A DNA stretch of 64,000 nt from Wolbachia endosymbiont of Folsomia candida (GTDB lineage: Bacteria; Pseudomonadota; Alphaproteobacteria; Rickettsiales; Anaplasmataceae): the NCBI RefSeq assembly GCF_001931755.2, contig NZ_CP015510.2, positions 682,001-746,000 on the forward strand. The letters run 5' to 3'. A program made the translations under genes and the position numbers. This document shows positions 17,832 to 26,497 of the stretch, one piece after another (positions within the stretch are counted from its first letter, which is position 1; each line of letters opens with the position of its first letter). The notes below the pieces were generated by a model. That model was not told the origin of the DNA and made no database searches. It saw nothing but the letters and a program-made list of their open reading frames with translations.

Positions 17832-17958
17832 TATTAATATCCTCCGTTTTAATCAATTGTTGTTCCACTATTAAATACTCATGCAACATGTTTGCTATAC
17901 AAATAGCTATCCTGGTAGCATCTACTGATATTACGGAGGTTTTTCCTTCCAATGGCAT
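17728..17958 (-). CDS. small ORF overlapping the recombinase start
   Basis: A 76-aa ORF with AGGA before its ATG (17958), whose last about 100 bp overlap the recombinase gene in another frame. The N-terminal part (SVISVDATRIAICIANMLHEYLIVEQQL) looks protein-like; the tail lies in the overlap. Its place between a DUF5372-like gene and a recombinase fits a three-gene recombinase module known from other bacteria, but I cannot name a function. Confidence 0.45.
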   Translation of the reverse strand: MPLEGKTSVISVDATRIAICIANMLHEYLIVEQQLIKTEDINNDSTQNSEPPYIKTSIRLFKAINNGTGKAQSGEY

Positions 17959-17991
17959 AATTCTTTCCTATAATCGTTTCTGTGTTAGTCA

Positions 17992-18309
17992 TTAATCAAC
18001 CTCTTTGCTATTTTTAGCTTGATCAAGATTGGTAACTAATTTAACTAACTGCTGAAGATGGGAAAACGATAAAATAGGCGATAAATCAGTAAGGGTTTGA
18101 TAAAGATTAGGATCTGCTTTGTCTGTCCAATCACGTGGAATGCCTACTGTACCACGCGTCAACGTTTTCAAACTAAATATATCCCGATTATTAAAGTTTT
18201 TTGTTGATAATATTTGAAAACTTTTCCCCTTCCATGGATGGAATGGATGAGTAATAGTAGCGTATCCCGAATATCGACTGGACTTAGGTGCAGTTAATTC
18301 TAACCATGA
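17992..18309 (-). pseudogene. DUF5372-like protein, 5' end missing
   Basis: The - strand is open from a TAG at 18310-18312 to TAA at 17992-17994 and encodes WLELTAPKSSRYSGYATIT, HPFHPWKGKSFQIL, then IPRDWTDKADPNLY and LSFSHLQQLVKLVTNL. The ITHPFHPW start, the middle IPxxWTD and the leucine-rich end fit the small DUF5372 family often found next to serine recombinases. No start codon is present; upstream the sequence changes into a group II intron fragment. The family call is from memory of the pattern. Confidence 0.5.
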
Positions 18310-18756
18310 CTATAATTGCTGACCGCTTCCCCTTGTATGTGGCTTTCCCACACTCCGAGTACTATCAGTCAGTCCGACTTCCTTTGCATTATCCCCTAGT
18401 TCTCGCCTTTATTGACTTGTTCCAGAGTACCCTATTGGGAACACAAAGGATCTCCCAAGTTTACGTAAATTCCATCTCAACACATGATACGGCCTTAGAT
18501 CCCGATGGAGTAAGTGACATCTTGCCTTAGCGTTATCACTCATACTGTCTTCCACCTCTTTGAAAGTGTCAACCTCCATAACAAACATTTTTACGGGACT
18601 CAATACCTTCACTCTCGTTGCACCCTATGTTGTCCATTCCATTAGCTTTACTACGCTCGTTACCTTACGTAGCATAATGGTCTGTTCCAGGCTGCTGGCT
18701 AAGCTTTTCCCATGTTGGATTTTCACCAACTGAACTTTACGCACTTCTTGGCGCAC
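18310..18756 (-). other. group II intron, 5' fragment (domains I-III), truncated
   Basis: On the - strand the segment begins GTGCGCC at 18756, the classical group II 5' end, followed by GTTCAGTTGGTGAAAATCC. Near its other end it carries GATAGTACTCGGAG and GGGAAAGCCACATACAAGG, matching the domain II-III region that precedes domain IV in bacterial introns such as Ll.LtrB. The reverse transcriptase ORF and domains V-VI are absent, so it cannot splice alone. Short ORFs on either strand here lie within ribozyme sequence and are not genes. The 3' edge is approximate. Confidence 0.65.
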
Positions 18757-18868
18757 CAAATACCAACGTTCTTATCAATTTCGGTATAGTCTTACCTTGA
18801 CACTCTGCTATATACTTTAAGAAATTAGCAGTTCCTTTGCCAAAGCTCACTTGAAATTCGATAGCCAT
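18757..18868 (-). pseudogene. 5' exon of a small gene cut by the intron fragment
   Basis: ATG at 18868 follows GAGGGGGTG and encodes MAIEFQVSFGKGTANFLKY, IAECQGKTIPKLIRTLVF before the GTGCGCC intron boundary. The pattern of a beta strand then two helices is that of short ribbon-helix-helix proteins, possibly an antitoxin or phage repressor. It is the first gene downstream of dyad element 1. No 3' exon is recognisable beyond the fragment, so the gene is probably dead. Confidence 0.5.
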
Positions 18869-18896
18869 GTTTTTCACCCCCTCTATATATGTTATA

Positions 18897-18921
18897 CCGG
18901 ATTTCTCATAGTTTTTTCCGG
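18897..18921 (-). promoter_or_regulatory. 25-bp CCGGA-N15-TCCGG dyad, copy 1
   Basis: Read on the - strand it starts CCGGAAAAAACTATGAG and ends AAATCCGG, followed by TATAACATATATAGAGGGGG and an ATG 28 bp beyond the dyad. The same 25-bp design occurs at 24830-24854 and 27970-27994, each followed by TATA and an A/G-rich stretch. It is a likely operator next to a -10-like sequence for the small gene at 18868. Confidence 0.6.
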
Positions 18922-19112
18922 AAAATATTTGATTTTTTTTAAATTATTTTTGAAACGGAATTTTATCATTAAATATTTCATTATTTAACTTATATTCTTT
19001 GCTTTTAAGCCATTTAGCTCTGAAATAGGCTGAAGTTCGATTTGCTTGATTTGCAGAATACTTCAGAGAGAATTTCAATAATTTGGTTAAATGAGAAGAA
19101 GTACCAAGTAAG

Positions 19113-19424
19113 TTAATGCTTAACAGAAAATGCAGCAGGATATTTCTCTAAAATGTATCGATATAACTCTTCAGCACTTTCTCTATCACCTGCAATGAAA
19201 GTAAAAAATTCAACTACGTCCCCTTTAATTTTAGCTAATTTATACCAATCTCCTGCTCGTTCTCCTGTTGTCTCAACTATTACTTTATCTCCACATAAAT
19301 CTCCAATGTAGAACTTACCTTTATAAAATTCACCATCAGGTATTAGATAGAGTAGATATTCTTCAATACTATCAACTAACAATGCTTTTATTTCTTCTCG
19401 AGACTTATTCATATAAGATGTCAT
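19113..19424 (-). CDS. small protein related to the primase N-terminal domain
   Basis: A 103-aa protein. The segment YLIPDGEFYKGKFYIGDLCGDK and VETTGERAGDWYKLAKIKGD resembles residues 30-85 of the primase-helicase at 22501-24570 (YLFPAGFFRDDQFFVGNTSG, VETRGSRAGLWIDFATGEGG). It may be a duplicated primase template-binding domain. It is the last gene of the - strand replication operon, with AGGA before its ATG. Function beyond this is unknown. Confidence 0.65.
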   Translation of the reverse strand: MTSYMNKSREEIKALLVDSIEEYLLYLIPDGEFYKGKFYIGDLCGDKVIVETTGERAGDWYKLAKIKGDVVEFFTFIAGDRESAEELYRYILEKYPAAFSVKH

Positions 19425-19490
19425 AAATTTTCCTACTAATTTATTGTAAAAATTGTTTTGTGCTGCAACACATTTAAAATTGTAATTTTC

Positions 19491-19994
19491 TTAGAAAGGT
19501 ATCCAGTCATCCTTCTGAGGTTCAGGCTGCTGCTGCGGAGTAATGATCGTAGCAATTCTGTTCCTGTCTCCGTACCCATTATCGGCCTCAATTCCCACTT
19601 TTGCTGTAAATTCTAAACCATTTAAGTCTGCAATAGAGCTAAGTTTATGGGCAAGTGTTGCTTTTTCAGAAGTGTCATTTGGATGAATATTACGGGCTGA
19701 CTCCAAAATACTTCTAATCATAGAGCGACCCATTTCTCCCCATGTATCTTCTGCACCTTCTGCTTTGCCACTTTTAATACCAATCATCTGAAAAATCTTA
19801 CGTTTTGCATATGGACCTTCAGTGACAGTAAATTCAGCATTTAAATAAATACTCCCAGTAGATAAGCTTCTGGTAAACCAATTCTCGTAGCCTCCTGGTT
19901 TTATTGCAATTTTGACCTTTACTACTGTGCCTTTCGGTATTAAACCACTTTGTGGCTTAGCAGTATTAAAATCAGTTAAGAAACCTTCTATCAT
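19491..19994 (-). CDS. SSB-like single-stranded DNA-binding protein
   Basis: A 167-aa protein with a central beta-rich region (TVVKVKIAIKPGGYENWFTRS, SIYLNAEFTVTEGPYAKRKIF) and a Gln/Pro-rich linker ending in DDWIPF. That last segment mirrors the SSB acidic tip DDDIPF that recruits repair and replication enzymes. It also resembles phage proteins found beside Sak4-type ATPases. Together with the neighbouring helicase and ATPase it probably coats ssDNA during phage replication or annealing. Confidence 0.6.
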   Translation of the reverse strand: MIEGFLTDFNTAKPQSGLIPKGTVVKVKIAIKPGGYENWFTRSLSTGSIYLNAEFTVTEGPYAKRKIFQMIGIKSGKAEGAEDTWGEMGRSMIRSILESARNIHPNDTSEKATLAHKLSSIADLNGLEFTAKVGIEADNGYGDRNRIATIITPQQQPEPQKDDWIPF

Positions 19995-20012
19995 AATTAT
20001 CTCCTTTTTAAG

Positions 20013-20225
20013 TTAAACTTTTGTTTTGAATTCACATACTCTTCCTGCTTTGACATCCTCAAGGCCTAATAAAATTTCTTTAACTGCGCTATAGCTGAGC
20101 TCAGGGTTCTCTCGAATAATTCTATCAATTGTAGACCGATATTCACTGGCCTCTGTAGTATATTCTTGATTTAAATACTTTATATCTGTTACCGTTTTGT
20201 TATCATTTAAAAAGTTTTGTAACAT
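20013..20225 (-). CDS. hypothetical protein
   Basis: A 70-aa, mostly helical protein (TEASEYRSTIDRIIRENPEL, SYSAVKEILLGLEDVKAG) between the helicase and SSB-like genes in the same direction, with a purine-rich region before ATG 20225. I do not recognise a family. Its tight placement in the operon supports a real gene. Confidence 0.6.
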   Translation of the reverse strand: MLQNFLNDNKTVTDIKYLNQEYTTEASEYRSTIDRIIRENPELSYSAVKEILLGLEDVKAGRVCEFKTKV

Positions 20226-20248
20226 AAATTCTCCAATAAATTAAAAAA

Positions 20249-21067
20249 TTAGCTATTCCATTGATCTACAACTTGCCAACGGCCATTTACCTTGTCTACA
20301 AGCTTGTTTGGGACACGCTCACCATTACGAAGTTCAAATACTATCTGACGTACGCTACTTTCTTCATCATGAGCAAACATTACCATTCCAGTACTATAGA
20401 ATCCTCGCAAAGATCCAGCACCACTGAGGCCTTGAAAAGGATCTTCTTCGAGCATCTTTTTGGATAATTTTTTGGTATGATGGGTCAATACTATACCAGC
20501 ATCAGGATTTATAGCATTACGCAGCTTCTCAAGGGTTTTTTGCAGAAAGAATAGCATAGCACTATTATCATTTTCGTTGCCATATTCACTGCTAAAGATG
20601 TTCCGCAGAGGATCGACAGCTATAACATCAGGTTTAAAACGCTCTTTGACAGTATTTTTTATTTCAGATATTTCTTCGCCACTAAATGATAGTTGTACCC
20701 TTGGAGTGATAATTAAGTTATCAGCAGCTACCTTCAAAAGTTCTTCATCAAGGTTCAGGTATTGCAGACGCTCTTTCATGTAGTCGTATTCAATCTCAGT
20801 TTGTATGTAGAAAATTTTCATAGGACGACTTGGTGTCATACCGAGAAACGAAACTCCAGCAGCCATATGAACGAGCCAAGAAATCAAAAAATCACTCTTT
20901 CCTATCTTGGGAGGGCCACCAAATACTAATAAACCTCTCTGAGTTAAGATTCTTGGTGAAATTATATCCTCTGGTATTGGCGATTGATCATTCAAATATT
21001 CTTTAACGCTGAAGAAGGGAATTTTTTGACCGATATTTAAATCGATATTTGAAAAGCTTTGTGTCAT
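20249..21067 (-). CDS. RepA-like hexameric helicase (AAA ATPase)
   Basis: A 272-aa RecA-fold ATPase with Walker A GGPPKIGKS (50-58) and Walker B-like DVIAVDPLRNIF, then QLNF-like LTHHTKKLSKK and GLSGAGSLRGFYSTGMV. It is a paralogue of the C-terminal half of the primase-helicase at 22501-24570 without the primase part and winged helix. RepA-type enzymes unwind DNA at phage or plasmid origins. It lies 3 bp from the Sak4-like gene. Confidence 0.8.
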   Translation of the reverse strand: MTQSFSNIDLNIGQKIPFFSVKEYLNDQSPIPEDIISPRILTQRGLLVFGGPPKIGKSDFLISWLVHMAAGVSFLGMTPSRPMKIFYIQTEIEYDYMKERLQYLNLDEELLKVAADNLIITPRVQLSFSGEEISEIKNTVKERFKPDVIAVDPLRNIFSSEYGNENDNSAMLFFLQKTLEKLRNAINPDAGIVLTHHTKKLSKKMLEEDPFQGLSGAGSLRGFYSTGMVMFAHDEESSVRQIVFELRNGERVPNKLVDKVNGRWQVVDQWNS

Positions 21068-21070
21068 AAA

Positions 21071-21901
21071 TTATGCTCCAAGTTGAGTGGAAAATTGAGT
21101 AGTAGTAGAAAATGCTTTAGTTTTAATTTTCGTAAGTAATTTTCCCAAATGCGGTTCTTCAACCATATTCAGGCAGCCACTTCGATCCTTAGCTGGGTAT
21201 CCCCAAGAATTAATAGTATGGCAAACAAATGAGCGCTTCTCAGTACCATCATCTTTTTTGATACCAACCATGCTGATAACTTCATCAACAATACCAGGGA
21301 TTTCACTGGCAGTTTTAGCCCCTTCACATTGAGGTAGCCAAGTTGGACGATTGAAGTCATCTAAGTATTGACCTAGAGTCCCAACTAGAATAATATCTTT
21401 ATCTCTAATATGTTGAAACTGATTGAGCCAAGCCATCATTTCTTGAGCAAGTAATCCATATGCAGCTCTCATGTCCTGTTTTCCCGATCTCTCAGAAACA
21501 GCTTCAGGTTGCATTTTTGCCCATAATAAACAAAGGCGTGATGCTACTGTGATGCTATCAATGAAAATACATCGATACTTGAGAAACTCTGAAGAAAGCT
21601 CCTTGTGTTTACTGGATACATGCTCATAGTGTTTTTGACTATATGCTGAATCAGATTTTAATGCAGGATTTGGACCACCAATTAGACAGGCAAGATCCCG
21701 AGCTTCATTCCAAGTACGAATGCTAATAGAATCCCCTTTCCACTCCTGAACAGCAAGCAAACCTGCCTCACAATCGAGACAGAGTGTTGGTTCACTTATA
21801 GTCTTTAAGAGGCTGGTTTTACCAATACCATAAGGACCAAAGATTACTACCTTGATACCTGTTGTTGTTTTTGCTCTTTCATTGCAGTTGATTATTTTCA
21901 T
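21071..21901 (-). CDS. Sak4-like recombination ATPase
   Basis: A 276-aa ATP-binding protein with Walker A FGPYGIGKTSL (21-31), the block PTLCLDCEAGLLAVQ, Walker B-like CIFIDSITVASRL, and IPGIVDEVISM. This pattern fits phage Sak4/AAA_24 proteins, short RecA-core enzymes that promote annealing with a partner SSB. An SSB-like gene is present two genes downstream. It overlaps the sigma-like gene by 4 bp. Confidence 0.72.
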   Translation of the reverse strand: MKIINCNERAKTTTGIKVVIFGPYGIGKTSLLKTISEPTLCLDCEAGLLAVQEWKGDSISIRTWNEARDLACLIGGPNPALKSDSAYSQKHYEHVSSKHKELSSEFLKYRCIFIDSITVASRLCLLWAKMQPEAVSERSGKQDMRAAYGLLAQEMMAWLNQFQHIRDKDIILVGTLGQYLDDFNRPTWLPQCEGAKTASEIPGIVDEVISMVGIKKDDGTEKRSFVCHTINSWGYPAKDRSGCLNMVEEPHLGKLLTKIKTKAFSTTTQFSTQLGA

Positions 21902-22443
21902 ATTTTTCCCCCTGAAACAGGCAAATATATCTTTAAGTTGACAAAATTCTTATCCTCGCTTAATTTTTTAAGTGTGTCGTGAAGAGTTGATTTTGGTATA
22001 CTTGCTATCCTACTAACTTCATTGACGTTAAAATTATTCTCCATGAGTAACTTGCATACCTCCCCTAGCTCCGAAGGTAATTTTGCAATTGCTTCATTTA
22101 CATCAATTCGTACTGCACAGTCATATTCAAAACTTTCACTTTCTTCGTCCAGTGCATCTAAATCATCCTCATCAACAAAATCAATCGCACGTTTTTTACA
22201 CTCTTCTCTCTCTTCTAAATTAATAGAACGGCATTTGATATACTGAGTAATTTTAGCCTCGTACTGCTCATCACGTTCATCGTATTTCTTAAGTCCAGGT
22301 AAGCAATGCAGTGAAAGTTCTTGTTCTACATCTTTAATATGCCAGTGAGCAAAAATATTCTTTCTCTTAAGAAATTTAGCATAGTGTTTTATTTTTTCAG
22401 CAAATTTTGGATTAATGCCAGTGTAGGAATTTTTTGAAGTCAT
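21898..22443 (-). CDS. sigma-70-like DNA-binding protein
   Basis: A 181-aa protein. Residues about 15-75 (YAKFLKRKNIFAHWHIKDVEQEL, then LKKYDERD and ITQYIKCRSINLEER) resemble sigma region 2 and its linker. After an acidic stretch, residues 113-165 form a region 4-like helix-turn-helix (AIAKLPSELGEVCKLLME, NEVSRIASIPKSTLHDTLKK). It may direct RNA polymerase to phage promoters or act as a replication regulator. Sigma activity is inferred. Confidence 0.6.
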   Translation of the reverse strand: MTSKNSYTGINPKFAEKIKHYAKFLKRKNIFAHWHIKDVEQELSLHCLPGLKKYDERDEQYEAKITQYIKCRSINLEEREECKKRAIDFVDEDDLDALDEESESFEYDCAVRIDVNEAIAKLPSELGEVCKLLMENNFNVNEVSRIASIPKSTLHDTLKKLSEDKNFVNLKIYLPVSGGKI

Positions 22444-22500
22444 AATTTCTCCATAATAAAAAAATGTGAAAGAATTTAAGATGTTAATATTTGGGGGAAT

Positions 22501-24570
22501 TTAGTAGTGATTGACCCAGAAGTTTGAATTTTCTACTGGAATTACGCTTCCATAGTCCATTGATTTGTAGTGTGTTGGTAATAATCTATGATAGACCATT
22601 ACTTTCTTGTTTTTCTCGGGATCAAATATTTTCTTCCCAAGTTCCATACCTTCAACGCAAAGCACTCCGTATTTATTTCTTGCAGCGTTTTTACCTTCTT
22701 TGTTGAATTTTATGCAACCTTTCGTGGCAAGAACATCGAGACGATCGCGTATAGAATGTCTACTACCTAGGCTCTCTCTGTTTTCAAATGCCTGACAAAA
22801 TTGGTTAATCGTGTAAACATGTCCTTTGCGCCCTTCTTCGCAAATTAAATCCAAAATGATATCGTATCTACGAGAACGTTCAGCATCCAGTTTTTTGCCG
22901 TATTCTTCATTTGCTAACCTTTGTGATTCAGCGTCAACTTCGTACCAACGGTTATCAACTTTATCAATACACTTTGATGCAATAGAATTACCGTTACGCA
23001 GCTCAAACATCAGTTGACGATTGCTGTTCTTCTCATCTGGTCTAAACATGATCATACCTGTAGTATAGAACCCTCGTAAGCTACTCGCGCCGCTAAAGCT
23101 CTGAAATGGATCTTCTTCCAATAGTTTCTTCTGCATTTTTCGTGTATGGTGTACAAGAATAACTCCAGCATTAGGATTAATTAAAGTGCGCAGCTTTTCT
23201 ATTCTCTCTTGCAAAAAGAAGAGCATAGCATTATTGTCGTTTTCATTGCCGTATTGGTCAGCATCAAAAATATTACGTAATGGATCAACAGCAATAATAT
23301 CAATGGTCTTTGGATCAAAATGTTTCTCTACTTCAAGTACAATGTCCTTAATGCCATTTTCATTTAAAAGTAACTTGGTCTGAGAAGTAACAACCAAATT
23401 ATTTTTAGCAAGTTTTATGAGCTCTTCACTGAGTTTCAATTGTTGCAAACGTTCTCGCATATAATGGTAACCAATTTCAGTCTGAAGATAGAAGATCCTT
23501 AAAGGCCTTTTTGGTGCCATATCAAGAAGTGGAACCCCGGCAGCCAGGTGAAAGAGCCAAGAAATAAGAAAATCACTCTTTCCAACTTTAGGTGCTCCAG
23601 CAAAGACTAAAAGACCACTTGGAGTTAAGATTCTTGGAGCTATGATATCTTCTGGCATTGGTGATTTGTCATCTAGATATTGCCATACAGGAAATGACGT
23701 AAGGTTTTTTGTACATTCGAAAGAAACAGTTGAAGTTAAAAATTTTTCGACATCTGTTCCCTCTTCAATACAATCATCTGCATCCCAACCTTTTGGTTTA
23801 TCTTGTGGAATTTTAAAAATAGCAAGTGATGCAGCGCCAATATCTAAAAGCTTCTTTGCAACATTTTCAGCATATTTCTGACCTGGGCTGTCATTATCTG
23901 GCCATATAGTTATGTGCTTACCTTTGAGTGGCAACCAATTGGTTTTATCAATAGGTGCATTTGCTCCGAACATTGCTGTTGTAGCTGTTATGCCTTTGCT
24001 TATTAAAGCTTCAGCACACTTTTCACCTTCAACAAAAATGATCTTGTCGGATTTAAGTATGCCAGGGACATTGTATAGAGGTCTTGGATCTGGTGCAGTA
24101 TTAGTTGATCTTCTTACATCAAAACAACTGTAACGTTTTTCTCCTAAGGTGTTATCATAACGATAGATTTTAGCTATTACTTGGTTATTTTCATCATGGT
24201 AGTCCCAGCATGCTGTTAAATGCTCTGAAATTTCTCTGTTATGTTGAGGTGTCGAATAACTAAGCCATTTTTCTATGTCTTCTATGGTATCAAGAAACTT
24301 GCTTTTACCGGTAGCATCACGCCAGAGATCAATTTCATCTCCTCCCTCACCTGTGGCAAAGTCAATCCATAATCCGGCTCTACTACCTCTTGTTTCTACT
24401 ACTAAACTTTTACCTTTATCTCCGCTTGTGTTACCAACAAAGAATTGATCATCGCGAAAGAAACCGGCTGGAAATAAGTAAGATAGGCATGAATCCATTC
24501 TTGAGATCAGCCCCGATTTTGCTTTTTCTGTTCTTTCAAATAAAGTCTGTTTATCATGTGAAGTATACAT
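22501..24570 (-). CDS. primase-helicase (Toprim + RepA-like ATPase)
   Basis: A 689-aa replication protein. Residues 20-110 form a primase zinc/template-binding-like domain without the usual Cys set. Toprim catalytic residues are E181 (FVEGEKCAEAL) and D225/D227 (WPDNDSPG). The RepA-like ATPase has Walker A GAPKVGKS (325-332) and DIIAVDPLRNIFDADQYGNE. A winged-helix-like C-terminus follows (VYTINQFCQAFENRESLGSR). As first gene of the - strand operon, about 260 bp downstream of dyad copy 2, it probably initiates phage DNA replication. Confidence 0.85.
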   Translation of the reverse strand: MYTSHDKQTLFERTEKAKSGLISRMDSCLSYLFPAGFFRDDQFFVGNTSGDKGKSLVVETRGSRAGLWIDFATGEGGDEIDLWRDATGKSKFLDTIEDIEKWLSYSTPQHNREISEHLTACWDYHDENNQVIAKIYRYDNTLGEKRYSCFDVRRSTNTAPDPRPLYNVPGILKSDKIIFVEGEKCAEALISKGITATTAMFGANAPIDKTNWLPLKGKHITIWPDNDSPGQKYAENVAKKLLDIGAASLAIFKIPQDKPKGWDADDCIEEGTDVEKFLTSTVSFECTKNLTSFPVWQYLDDKSPMPEDIIAPRILTPSGLLVFAGAPKVGKSDFLISWLFHLAAGVPLLDMAPKRPLRIFYLQTEIGYHYMRERLQQLKLSEELIKLAKNNLVVTSQTKLLLNENGIKDIVLEVEKHFDPKTIDIIAVDPLRNIFDADQYGNENDNNAMLFFLQERIEKLRTLINPNAGVILVHHTRKMQKKLLEEDPFQSFSGASSLRGFYTTGMIMFRPDEKNSNRQLMFELRNGNSIASKCIDKVDNRWYEVDAESQRLANEEYGKKLDAERSRRYDIILDLICEEGRKGHVYTINQFCQAFENRESLGSRHSIRDRLDVLATKGCIKFNKEGKNAARNKYGVLCVEGMELGKKIFDPEKNKKVMVYHRLLPTHYKSMDYGSVIPVENSNFWVNHY

Positions 24571-24829
24571 ATTTATTACCTTTAAAAACGTTAAATAAAT
24601 TGCAACTCACGTCTCAACTCTTACTTCTATGAGTGAAATTGACATTGTCTATTTGGCCCTGAAAAAATTCTTCATTTTTATCAATTATAACCCTTGACAA
24701 CGTTACTTTCTGCTATACAATAAGAAGTGGTTAGTTTCACTATTATTTAGCACTCGTATAAGTTAAAGTTTAACGCGAGTTAGTAATAGAGGTGTCTTAA
24801 TGTTTTCATGGCCCTCTATTATAGATATA
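24571..24829 (-). other. leader region of the replication operon
   Basis: About 260 bp between the primase-helicase start and dyad copy 2. Only very short ORFs are present, such as ATGAAAACATTAAGACACC ending after nine codons. A long untranslated leader is the simplest reading; I see no known riboswitch. Confidence 0.35.
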
Positions 24830-24854
24830 CCGGATTTGTTGTAGTTTTTTCCGG
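24830..24854 (-). promoter_or_regulatory. 25-bp CCGGA-N15-TCCGG dyad, copy 2
   Basis: On the - strand it starts CCGGAAAAAACTACAAC and ends AAATCCGG, followed by TATATCTATAATAGAGGG, where TATAAT is a good -10 sequence. It stands upstream of the - strand replication operon and has the same orientation to its genes as copies 1 and 3. Confidence 0.6.
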
Positions 24855-25246
24855 GAATAGTGGAAGTTTTTTTTCAAATATAAGTTAGTAGTGTTCATAT
24901 TTACCATATTAATAAAAATGTTTGCGGCCTAAGTCTGTTAGGTAAAAGAGCTATGCCCCCTAATATAATAAGTTCAACAAAATTACAAAAACTGTTCACT
25001 TTTTTTTAACAAACTTTCATATGCTTCCGTAATATATATACAAGTTCAATTGTCATTTTGTCTAAAAGATTACAAAAAAAATTTATATCCTATTTGTTTT
25101 AGGCCTTACATATATACCCGGTAACTTTCAAAATCGTCCAAAAAATTGCAAAAATATATAAATAGCACAAAGAAAAGTTGCTTCTATAGCGGCTAATGGT
25201 GGCATTGAAAATTTAACTCTGCCCTCAACTTACACTCCTCAAAAAA

Positions 25247-25601
25247 ATTACAAAATTTATTTTCATTTTAACTTTAAACAAAAAGGCCTCCTATAAATAT
25301 ATATCAACATTCACTCTCATTTTGTTCAAAAAAATTTACCTCAGATATTATATATATACACCGCGCACTTTAAATTTCGTCCAAAAAAGTTGAAATACCC
25401 TCCATTTCTTAACAAATTCAACTTTTAAAAAAGAAGAAAATTTTGCATTTAATACATGCCATGTATATTATATTCAGGATTTGGAAAATTTTTGTCCAAA
25501 AAATCTTTATTTGTTGAAATAATTTCCTTTCAATAAGCAAAAATTGTGATGATTACAAAATTTATTTTCATTTTAACTTTTAACAAAAAGGCCTCCTATA
25601 A
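25247..25601. repeat. 50-bp direct repeat pair
   Basis: Positions 25247-25296 and 25552-25601 are identical except for one base. Both run from ATTACAAAATTTATTTTC through AACAAAAAGGCCTCCTATAA. On the - strand each gives TTATAGGAGGCC followed by ATGAAAATAAATTTTGTAAT, a ribosome-binding site plus start, opening only 13-14 codons. Confidence 0.75.
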
Positions 25602-25933
25602 GTTGCATATTTCATCTGCATTATGTTGCAAAATACGCTATACTTTGCTTATGAGATACTTACGTAATTACAGCAAGATCACTCCTAAATAAGCCATCTA
25701 TAGGTTTAGTCCTGTGCTGTTCTTCTCCCATAACTGATTTTCATACCCTTCTACTAATAAATATCAACAAAACTACTCAAAGTGTTCAAAAAAATATTTT
25801 TTACGTCTTAAAGACCATACTTGTGTGACAACGCAATTTGCCTTTCCAACTGTCTTGAATCAAAAAAAAGCTTAACATATTTACAATTACCAGAGAGAAG
25901 TATGCTTATTTTCTATACCCCTCTACTAATGTA

Positions 25934-26032
25934 TTACAGGATTAGCCTCCTCACTTTATGATGGTTTTGAAAAAAAAGTTGAACAACAAAAAATTGTTCA
26001 GGGGTTTGAGATAGAAGCTGTTGTATTTCCAT
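25934..26032 (-). CDS. possible 32-aa small ORF in the repeat zone
   Basis: ATG at 26032 follows TTAGGAGAGCT, a good ribosome-binding site, and encodes MEIQQLLSQTPEQFFVVQL and FFQNHHKVRRLIL. The same AGGAG plus ATGGAAATA start recurs near 26519 but stops after three codons. An upstream open stretch on the same strand, 26050-26283 (78 codons, no good start), contains YEKIFYSKQVVCLGYFEKFL. Together these look like debris of a once longer gene family. Confidence 0.2.
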   Translation of the reverse strand: MEIQQLLSQTPEQFFVVQLFFQNHHKVRRLIL

Positions 26033-26105
26033 AGCTCTCCTAAGAAGTTTTAAAGAGCAAGCCGGCTAGGAATTCCAAAAACCTTCTCCACAATGTCTAA
26101 TTTTT

Positions 26106-26497
26106 GCCCTCCTACTAATATATATCGCGAAATCTTCTCAAAATGTTCAAAAGTTTTTGGCAATACCAATAAAAATTTTTCAAAGTAGCCTAAACAAACA
26201 ACTTGCTTGGAGTAAAAGATTTTTTCATAACTTAAATTTTTCGGTAAGTCATTTCTATCACCCCATGTAACATATATACACCGTCATTTGCAAATTCGTC
26301 GCAAAATATAAAAAAAATTTTATACGATGAAACTAAACTTGCATATAATATATATATACGGTCACTCGCAAATTCGTCCGCAAATTTGAAAAAAAATTAA
26401 AAAAAATTTATATGCCGAAACTAACCGCCTCTAATGTCTAATTTTTTTAATGCCCTCCTACTAATATATATCGCGAAATCTTCTCAAAATGTTCAAA
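26106..26497. repeat. 46-bp exact direct repeat pair
   Basis: Positions 26106-26151 and 26452-26497 are identical over 46 bp, starting GCCCTCCTACTAATATATAT and ending TCTCAAAATGTTCAAA. The conservation here is higher than among other units of the zone, suggesting recent duplication. Confidence 0.75.

Noticed and set aside
18288..18612. 80-aa (+) and 67-aa (-) ORFs
   Set aside because: Both lie in the group II intron fragment, where structured RNA sequence creates chance open frames.
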